64,000 nt of DNA from Phascolarctobacterium sp. ET69 (GTDB lineage Bacteria > Bacillota > Negativicutes > Acidaminococcales > Acidaminococcaceae), in the NCBI RefSeq assembly GCF_023336935.1, contig NZ_JAMBLR010000001.1, positions 475,268 to 539,267 on the forward strand. The letters run 5' to 3'. Position 1 is the first letter of the stretch. Every line of letters starts with the position of its first letter. Made by a program: the position numbers and the translations under genes. This document shows positions 57,821 through 64,000 of this stretch, piece by piece. A model generated the notes under the pieces. It searched no databases, had not been told where the DNA came from, and worked only from the letters and a program-made list of their open reading frames with translations.

Positions 57821-60800
57821 TCCGGGCCGAGCAAAATTTTAATTTCTTTGAAAAATCCGTCATTAGTGGCGTCAATCCAAAAACAGCGGTCGGTTTTAAT
57901 TGTTTTACCGGACGAAAGCAAATGCAGGTAAAGCGGCGTGTTTCCGTGATAAGCTGCAAAAATGCGGCGCATTTCCTGCTGCACTTTGCCGGTTTCCTTA
58001 TCGCGCGTAATTTTTAAATGGATTTCAGGCCCGGTTTCGTTAAGCTGGCGTACACCGGAAGCCTGCAAAGACACGCTGCGCTCGTCCACCTTTAAACGAC
58101 CTTCAACCGAAACAACATTTTCCTGATACAGCAGCGAGGAAAACTCGTGATACTGGCGGGTAAACACAACCACTTCTATCCTGCCGCTGAAATCTTCCAG
58201 CGTTAAAACAGCCATTGTATCGCCATTTTTAGTGGTACGCAGGCGCACACCGCTTATTAACCCGGCAATGGAATAATATTTTCCGTCCATTTCTTCACTG
58301 GCTTCGGTTAATTTATATATCTGCGTGTAGTTTTCAAGCGCGGCCGAATAACTGTCCAGAGGGTGGCCGGTAACATAAAAACCAACTATTTTCTTTTCGT
58401 TTTCCAGCAATAATTTTTTGGGCATTTCGTCAAGCTGCGGCAGTTTAATATCCTGCACTTCTTCAAAAAGGTCATCACCAAAAAGCCCTATCTGCCCGCT
58501 GGCAGAATCTTTCTGGTAAGAAGCGCCCAAATCGGCAGCCTGCTCATAAACGGCAAGCAGCTGTGAACGTTTGGCGCCAAAGGAATCCATAGCGCCGCAG
58601 TTGATTAAGTTTTCTATAACACGCTTGTTTATCAGCCTTGAAGGCACACGTTTGCAGAAATCCAAAACAGAGGTAAAGCGTCCGCCGTTTGCGCGTGCTT
58701 TTATAATACCGTCAATTACCTGCTCGCCCACGCTTTTAATGCCTGCCATGCCAAAGCGGATTGCATTGCCTTTAACCGGCGAAAACTCCCTGCCGCTTTC
58801 ATTTACGTCCGGCGGCAATATTTTAATGCCCATGCGTTTGGTAACGCCGAGATACCAACTTAATTTATCGTTGTCGCTCATAATGCTGCACAAAAACGCA
58901 GCCATAAACTGAGTCGGCCAGTGCTGTTTTAAATACGCTGTTTGATAGGCTACAAGTGCGTAAGCTGCCGAATGCGATTTGTTGAATCCGTAACCTGCAA
59001 AGTGCTGCAAAAGCGCAAAAATCTGCGTGCTTGTTTCTTCGTCAATGCCGTGGTTCTGCTTAGCGCCGTCAATAAACTTCTGCTTCATGGAATCCAGCTC
59101 TTTGGCTTTCTTTTTGCCCATGGCGCGGCGCAGAATATCGGCCTGGCCAAGCGTAAAACCTGCCAGTACGGAAGTTATCTGCATTACCTGTTCCTGATAC
59201 AGAATAACGCCGAAAGTATCTTTTAAAACCGGCTCCAAAAGCGGATGCAGAATGTCTGCTGTGCGCGTGCCGTGCTTACCGGCTATAAAGTCTTCCACCA
59301 TGCCTGTGCCCAAAGGCCCCGGGCGGTATAATGCCACCAACGGTATTAAATCGCTGAATTGTTCTGGTGCCAAATCCATTACGAGTTTGGTCATGCCTTC
59401 AGATTCAAGCTGGAACACGCCCTGCGTATCGCCGCGCCGCAGCATGGCGCAGGTTGCATCGTCATCAAGCGGTATTTTTTCTATATCAATTTTTTCTCCG
59501 GTAGTTTCGTAAATATAGCGGAGCGTATCACCTATAACGGTTAAAGTCCTGAGCCCCAGCAAATCCATTTTTAAAAGACCTAAATTTTCAACCTTGTCTT
59601 TATCATACTGGGTAATAACAAGGCCTTCGTTTGAAAGCTGCAAAGGTACGCAGTCAATCAAATCTCGCGGTGTAATTACAACGCCCGCAGCATGCGTACC
59701 GCTGTTGCGCGGCATTCCTTCAACCTTTTTGGCAATGTCAATCAGGCGTTTTACTTTTTCATCGCTGTCGTATAGCGCTTTAAAATCGTTGCTTGTTTCC
59801 AGCGCCTTTTCCAGCGTAATGCCAAGTTCACGCGGAATCATTTTGGCAACGTTATCAACAAGGCTGTAAGGCAAATCAAGCGCACGCCCTACATCGCGCA
59901 CGGCGGCACGCGCCTGTAATGTACCGAAGGTAATAATCTGCGCCACGCGTTCTTTGCCGTAGCGCTTAATAATATATTCCAGCACGCGCCCGCGGTTAAC
60001 ATAACAAAAATCCGTGTCAATATCCGGCATGCTTACGCGTTCAGGGTTTAAAAAACGTTCAAAAAGCAAATCGTATTTCAAAGGGTCGATATTGGTAATG
60101 CCCAAAAGATAAGCAACTATGCTGCCCGCCGCACTGCCGCGCCCCGGCCCGACAGGTATTTCGTTTTTGCGGCTGTAATTAATAAAATCCCATACAATTA
60201 AAAAATAGCAGCTGTAACCCATGCGGTCAATAATATCAAGTTCGTAGTCCAAACGCTGCATAACCTTTTCGTCGGCTTTCGCATACCGCTGCGGTAAGCC
60301 TTGCAGGCACAAATCGCGCAGGTATTCCGTAGCATTGGCATATTTTTCCGGTATCGGAAATTCCGGCAGCAAAAGATGCCCAAACTCCAGCTCCACATGG
60401 CAGCGCTCAGCAATTTTAACCGTATTTTCCAGTGCTTCCGGGCAATCGGCAAAACGTTCTGCCATTTCCTCGTAACTTTTTAAGTAATACTCGTCGTTGG
60501 CAAACTTCATGCGTTTGGGGTCATCCACCGTGCTTGCGGTTTGAATGCACAATAAAACGTCCTGCGCTTCGGCGTCAGCTTTTTCAACATAATGCAGGTC
60601 GTTCGTGGCAACAAGCCCCACACCGAATTTGGCAGCCATGCGTTTTAATTCACGGTTTACAACACGTTCTTCATCAAGCCCGTGGTCCTGAATTTCAAAA
60701 AAGTAATTTTCTTTGCCGAAGATTTCAATATATTCCTGCGCGGCACGTTCCGCACCGTCAATATCACGCTGCAGTATTTTTACCGGCACTTCACCGGCAA

Positions 60801-61209
60801 TGCAGGCGCTCAGACAGATAAGCCCCTCGCTGTATTTGCGCAGAATGTCTTTATCAATGCGCGGTTTATAATAAAAGCCTTCCAGATGCGATAAGGAAAC
60901 CAATTTCATTAAATTATGATAGCCGGTATTATTTTCGGCAAGCAGAATTAAATGGTAAATGCCTCCGCGCTGGCTGCGGTCAAACCGCGACTGCGTAACA
61001 TATACTTCGCAGCCGATAATGGGCTTGATATTCATTTTCTGCGCCTGCTGGTAAAAATCAACTGCGCCGTACATTACGCCGTGGTCGGTAATGGCAATAC
61101 TGTCCATGCCAAGTTTTTTTGCACGCGCCAAAAGCAAATCTATTTTGGAGGCGCCGTCAAGCAGGCTGTACTGCGTATGCACATGCAGATGGGTAAATTT
61201 TTCAGTCAT
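57808..61209 (-). CDS. dnaE: DNA polymerase III alpha subunit DnaE
   Basis: A 1133-aa C-family polymerase. The PHP domain has HLHVHTQYSLLDGASK and AITDHGVMYGA, the palm has GPGRGSAAGSIVAYLLGI and SMPDIDTDFCYVNR (catalytic Asp pair), the helix-hairpin-helix region follows, and a C-terminal OB fold (GRIEVVVFTRQY) is present. With PolC in the same window, it would be the partner polymerase that extends primers. Length suits the DnaE group of Bacillota/Negativicutes. Confidence 0.96.
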   Translation of the reverse strand: MTEKFTHLHVHTQYSLLDGASKIDLLLARAKKLGMDSIAITDHGVMYGAVDFYQQAQKMNIKPIIGCEVYVTQSRFDRSQRGGIYHLILLAENNTGYHNLMKLVSLSHLEGFYYKPRIDKDILRKYSEGLICLSACIAGEVPVKILQRDIDGAERAAQEYIEIFGKENYFFEIQDHGLDEERVVNRELKRMAAKFGVGLVATNDLHYVEKADAEAQDVLLCIQTASTVDDPKRMKFANDEYYLKSYEEMAERFADCPEALENTVKIAERCHVELEFGHLLLPEFPIPEKYANATEYLRDLCLQGLPQRYAKADEKVMQRLDYELDIIDRMGYSCYFLIVWDFINYSRKNEIPVGPGRGSAAGSIVAYLLGITNIDPLKYDLLFERFLNPERVSMPDIDTDFCYVNRGRVLEYIIKRYGKERVAQIITFGTLQARAAVRDVGRALDLPYSLVDNVAKMIPRELGITLEKALETSNDFKALYDSDEKVKRLIDIAKKVEGMPRNSGTHAAGVVITPRDLIDCVPLQLSNEGLVITQYDKDKVENLGLLKMDLLGLRTLTVIGDTLRYIYETTGEKIDIEKIPLDDDATCAMLRRGDTQGVFQLESEGMTKLVMDLAPEQFSDLIPLVALYRPGPLGTGMVEDFIAGKHGTRTADILHPLLEPVLKDTFGVILYQEQVMQITSVLAGFTLGQADILRRAMGKKKAKELDSMKQKFIDGAKQNHGIDEETSTQIFALLQHFAGYGFNKSHSAAYALVAYQTAYLKQHWPTQFMAAFLCSIMSDNDKLSWYLGVTKRMGIKILPPDVNESGREFSPVKGNAIRFGMAGIKSVGEQVIDGIIKARANGGRFTSVLDFCKRVPSRLINKRVIENLINCGAMDSFGAKRSQLLAVYEQAADLGASYQKDSASGQIGLFGDDLFEEVQDIKLPQLDEMPKKLLLENEKKIVGFYVTGHPLDSYSAALENYTQIYKLTEASEEMDGKYYSIAGLISGVRLRTTKNGDTMAVLTLEDFSGRIEVVVFTRQYHEFSSLLYQENVVSVEGRLKVDERSVSLQASGVRQLNETGPEIHLKITRDKETGKVQQEMRRIFAAYHGNTPLYLHLLSSGKTIKTDRCFWIDATNDGFFKEIKILLGPDCLQ

Positions 61210-61223
61210 TAAAAATCTCCTTA

Positions 61224-62609
61224 TTATTTCTTGCTATGCAAAAGATTATATGCAATAGACGGAACTAAAAACAAAAGATTGAAAAACAAGCTTACAAATA
61301 AAGTATACGGTGATGTTGGAAAAATAAAATGCCATGCACAGCCGGAAGCAATACCGCCGAACATTGAAAGCAGGCCCGCTTTTTTGCCAACCATGCCTTT
61401 AAAGAATATAACGGCAGTCATCGGCAGGAAAACGCCTGCGCCGCGCAAAGCCATTGAAAGATAATTCCATTGCAGAACGGAAGAATCGAGATGCGAATGA
61501 ATAAAAACAAGTGCGGCGAGCGTAACTGCAAGAACCGTAAGTTTATTAATCCACAGCAGCTTTTTGCTGTCGTGAACTTTTAAAACCGCGCCGAAAATAT
61601 CGCGGCTGAACAGCGTGCCTACACCAAGCGACAAACCGGCAATAGAACCGACGCAGGACAGCACCAATGCTGCTAAACCTGCTCCGCCAAGCCATTCCGG
61701 CAGATAATTGCATAAAAAGAACGGCAAGGTATCAATACTGTTCAGCTCCGGATGATGCAGTTTTATAAACATGCCGATAATAACGGAAGGCAGCCCCACC
61801 GGAATTGCTATGCATGCGGCAAGCAGGCACCCCAAAGCCGCTACCCTGCTGTTTTTCGCAGAAAATAAAGACTGCACATAGCTTTGGGTAGAAACAACAC
61901 CGACAATCATGGAAAACAAATTAAACAACGCATGGTCGGCGCCAATGCCAAACATACTGAACCACGGCAGTTCCGGAAAAGCCTCGTGCATACCGCTTAA
62001 GCCGCCCATATCCGTAAAAGCCAGATAACCACCGACAAAAATAGTAGCGAAAATCAGGCCAACTTTAAATAATCCGGCCATGCCGCTGCTGTTAATGCCG
62101 CCGAAAAACACAAACCCCATTACCAAAAGCACTACAACGGCAGCCGAAGGCAGATAGCCCAAATGCAGAATACCGCCAATTAAATGCACCGAACTTAACG
62201 AGCTGGAAACAATACTGAAAAAAATGCCGAGCGAAGCGGCAATGCTTGCAATAGGCCCGGCCTGCGGGCCAAAATTAATAACAAGGTATTCCGAAATTGT
62301 TGTTAAACCGCTTTTGCGCAGAGGACGCGCATAAAAAGCAGCCATAATTAAAAAGCCCATGCCGCTTCCTAACGTAAACCACCACGCGGCAAAGCCAAAA
62401 GTAAAACCACCCTGTGCGGTACCGATAGTGGCCGCGCCGCCTATAATAGTTGCGGCAATAGACCCGGCAACCATTATTACACCGGCACTGCGCCCACCTA
62501 CATCAAAATCATCTGCCGATTTTACCTTGCGCGAAGAATAAATACCGCAGCCAAGCACTACCGCCAAAGTAGCTATCAGGCTTAATATATGTACAAAACC
62601 AAGTTCCAT
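61224..62609 (-). CDS. sodium:solute symporter family transporter
   Basis: A 461-aa membrane protein with about 12-13 helices of the SSS/LeuT type: GGRSAGVIMVAGSIAATIIGG in TM2, the ISEYLVINFG segment, SMIVGVVSTQSYVQSLFSAKNSRVA near the conserved family region, and the SRDIF loop. It would import an organic solute with Na+; the substrate cannot be read. It is 14 nt upstream of dnaE, co-directional. Confidence 0.88.
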   Translation of the reverse strand: MELGFVHILSLIATLAVVLGCGIYSSRKVKSADDFDVGGRSAGVIMVAGSIAATIIGGAATIGTAQGGFTFGFAAWWFTLGSGMGFLIMAAFYARPLRKSGLTTISEYLVINFGPQAGPIASIAASLGIFFSIVSSSLSSVHLIGGILHLGYLPSAAVVVLLVMGFVFFGGINSSGMAGLFKVGLIFATIFVGGYLAFTDMGGLSGMHEAFPELPWFSMFGIGADHALFNLFSMIVGVVSTQSYVQSLFSAKNSRVAALGCLLAACIAIPVGLPSVIIGMFIKLHHPELNSIDTLPFFLCNYLPEWLGGAGLAALVLSCVGSIAGLSLGVGTLFSRDIFGAVLKVHDSKKLLWINKLTVLAVTLAALVFIHSHLDSSVLQWNYLSMALRGAGVFLPMTAVIFFKGMVGKKAGLLSMFGGIASGCAWHFIFPTSPYTLFVSLFFNLLFLVPSIAYNLLHSKK

Positions 62610-62725
62610 CCTATCACCTTATCTCTTAAAACGGCTTTGTAAAAAAGAAAATACTATTTTAAATATTTCGCTGTCAGATTTTAATTTCCTGCCAAAAATA
62701 AAAACGCAGGCAACGCTCTTTTTCT

Positions 62726-62754
62726 TTGCCCAAAACCTGCATTTGCTGTATAAT
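62726..62754 (+). promoter_or_regulatory. promoter of the acyltransferase gene
   Basis: -35 TTGCCC, 17-bp spacer, -10 TATAAT on the plus strand, 34 bp before the ATG. Flanking CCTGC/GCAGG forms an inverted repeat around the -10. Confidence 0.75.
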
Positions 62755-62787
62755 AAGCAGGTAAAATTTAATATTTCAGGAGAATTT

Positions 62788-63909
62788 ATGACAGAACGCA
62801 ATAAAACTATTGATAAACTGCGCGGCATCTGTATGCTCGGCGTACTCGGCATTCATACCGGCTCACTGGTTTTAATGTCGGTATCGCCCAACCAACATTT
62901 ATATATGCTGTTTGAAATACTTTCGCGTTACAGCGTGCCCGCATTCTTTTTTGTATCAGGCTACGGCCTGTTTTGCCACTATAAACCCGGAACGGAAATT
63001 AATTACCGGCAGTTTATAAAAAAGCGCTTTCAAAGCAGCGGCATACCGTATTTAAGCTGGTCGCTTTTTTATATGGTATATTTTACAACAGTTGTGCCCG
63101 GCTGCATTCCCTGGTTTTCTCCATTAGGACTGCTGCACATACTGTTTTGGGGGCTGGCATGTTACCATTTATACTTTATGATTATATTATTATGGTTCTA
63201 TGCTTTCTTCCCGCTCTTTCAAAAACTGCTGGGCGTAATGCAGAAATACAGTTTAAAAGCAGGCTTTGCCGCACTGTTCTTCTTCCAGCTGCTGTTTAAT
63301 TATTGGACAATGCACCCCGGAATTACCTCGCAGCAGCTTCCAATAATATTACAAGACTTTTTTACTTACAGGCTTAACTACTTACCGCTGCATTACCTGT
63401 TCATTTTTATGCTTGGCGGTTTGGCCGCAGTTAAAGAAAAAGAATTTTTTAAAACACTTACCGGTAATTTTAAAAGCGTAAGTGCTTTATATGTACTTTC
63501 AATAATTTATATCTGCGGCAGCTACTACTATTACTATTATCAGTACGGTTACGATTTAATCAGCCTGACCAATACATTTCAGCAGTTAAGCCCGCAAGGC
63601 TTTATTTACACAATAGCTTCCATTTTATTCTTCTGCGGCTTCTTTGCACGGAAGAAAACAGAAAATTACTTAACCCGTGCCGTAGATTTTATATCCGATA
63701 ATTCCATGCTTGTTTACTTTGCCCATCCCTTCTGGTTAAGCATGATTGAAAGGATAAGCCACCATTTTGGAATTGTAATGACAACCAAACGTGCAGCGGC
63801 ATCTTACATTATTTTACTTGCGGTATCACTTGTTACCAGCATTGTATTAAAGAAAATATCTGCTAAAATACCCATGCTTAACCTGTTATTAACAGGACGA
63901 AAAAAGTAA
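62788..63909 (+). CDS. acyltransferase family 3-like membrane protein
   Basis: A 373-aa membrane protein with about ten helices. The start RNKTIDKLRGICMLGVLGIHTGS and FFVSGYGLF are the acyltransferase-3 (OafA/WecH-like) N-terminal motifs, where the His and Arg are catalytic. The central YLSWSLFYM and the C-terminal MLVYFAHPFWLSM fit. It may acetylate a surface polysaccharide. Own promoter; ATG 62788 with CAGGAG is preferred over an earlier frame opening. Confidence 0.85.
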   Translation: MTERNKTIDKLRGICMLGVLGIHTGSLVLMSVSPNQHLYMLFEILSRYSVPAFFFVSGYGLFCHYKPGTEINYRQFIKKRFQSSGIPYLSWSLFYMVYFTTVVPGCIPWFSPLGLLHILFWGLACYHLYFMIILLWFYAFFPLFQKLLGVMQKYSLKAGFAALFFFQLLFNYWTMHPGITSQQLPIILQDFFTYRLNYLPLHYLFIFMLGGLAAVKEKEFFKTLTGNFKSVSALYVLSIIYICGSYYYYYYQYGYDLISLTNTFQQLSPQGFIYTIASILFFCGFFARKKTENYLTRAVDFISDNSMLVYFAHPFWLSMIERISHHFGIVMTTKRAAASYIILLAVSLVTSIVLKKISAKIPMLNLLLTGRKK

Positions 63910-63931
63910 AAGTAAATATGTTTTTATAAAG

Positions 63932-63963
63932 AAAATACCTGTGCCAAATGGTACAGGTATTTT
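63932..63963 (+). terminator. terminator after the acyltransferase gene
   Basis: AAAATACCTGTGCC and GGTACAGGTATTTT form a stem of at least ten pairs with an AAAT loop, with the T-run included in the stem end. Bases 63964-64000 show nothing further. Confidence 0.85.
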
Positions 63964-64000
63964 TAATGTATTGTATAAGAACAAATAAGGCATACCTAAA

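Overview
The window joins most of a temperate phage genome to host chromosome. The phage occupies base 1 to about 36.0 kb, and its left end, with the rest of the tail, lies outside the window. The host part runs from about 36.0 kb to the end. The host carries both PolC and DnaE replicases, the order uppS-cdsA-dxr-rseP-ispG-proS-polC and rpsB-tsf-pyrH-frr, a ferredoxin-fused EtfA and moderate GC. This points to an anaerobic Bacillota, plausibly a Negativicutes member such as the Phascolarctobacterium/Acidaminococcus group. That placement is inferred from gene content only. No tRNA, rRNA, CRISPR array or insertion sequence was recognised.

Prophage, 1-36 kb. The late genes read leftward: terS, terL, portal, a MuF-type minor head protein with an extra C-terminal domain, scaffold, decoration protein, a lambda E-like capsid, neck proteins, contractile sheath, tube, tail chaperone (with a -1 frameshift extension) and the start of the tape measure. 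This gives a PBSX/XkdK-type contractile tail. An ArpU/RinA-like regulator (15.2-15.8 kb) and an iterated-box promoter (14.14-14.19 kb) look like the late switch. The early region (16-31 kb, leftward) holds many small zinc-binding proteins, a radical SAM protein, RecU-like and MazG-like proteins, SSB, a helicase-methyltransferase fusion, a helicase-loader-like protein, a DnaD-like initiator with iteron-like repeats, HNH, a RecA-like ATPase and a Gam-like protein. The immunity region (31.03-31.4 kb) has TTACC-N5-GGTAA operators around a near-consensus early promoter.

Lysogeny and cargo, 31.4-36 kb, mostly rightward. The repressor, an ImmA-like protease and a DUF4231/SLATT two-TM protein form a tight operon. 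A TIR-domain protein, a membrane-anchored DUF2939-like protein and the tyrosine integrase follow. The region is visibly AT-rich. The SLATT and TIR genes are the best candidates for a little-described prophage-borne defence or exclusion module.

Chromosome, 36-64 kb, almost all leftward. It covers DNA replication (polC without the usual exonuclease insert, dnaE), isoprenoid and envelope precursor synthesis (ispG, dxr, uppS, cdsA, rseP), translation (proS, rpsB, tsf, frr), UMP kinase, a small ferredoxin, pyruvate kinase, electron-transfer flavoprotein, a glycerol-1-phosphate dehydrogenase-like enzyme, a solute:sodium symporter and, rightward at the end, a membrane acyltransferase. Several genes shorter than 60 codons that length-filtered gene calling would miss are included.
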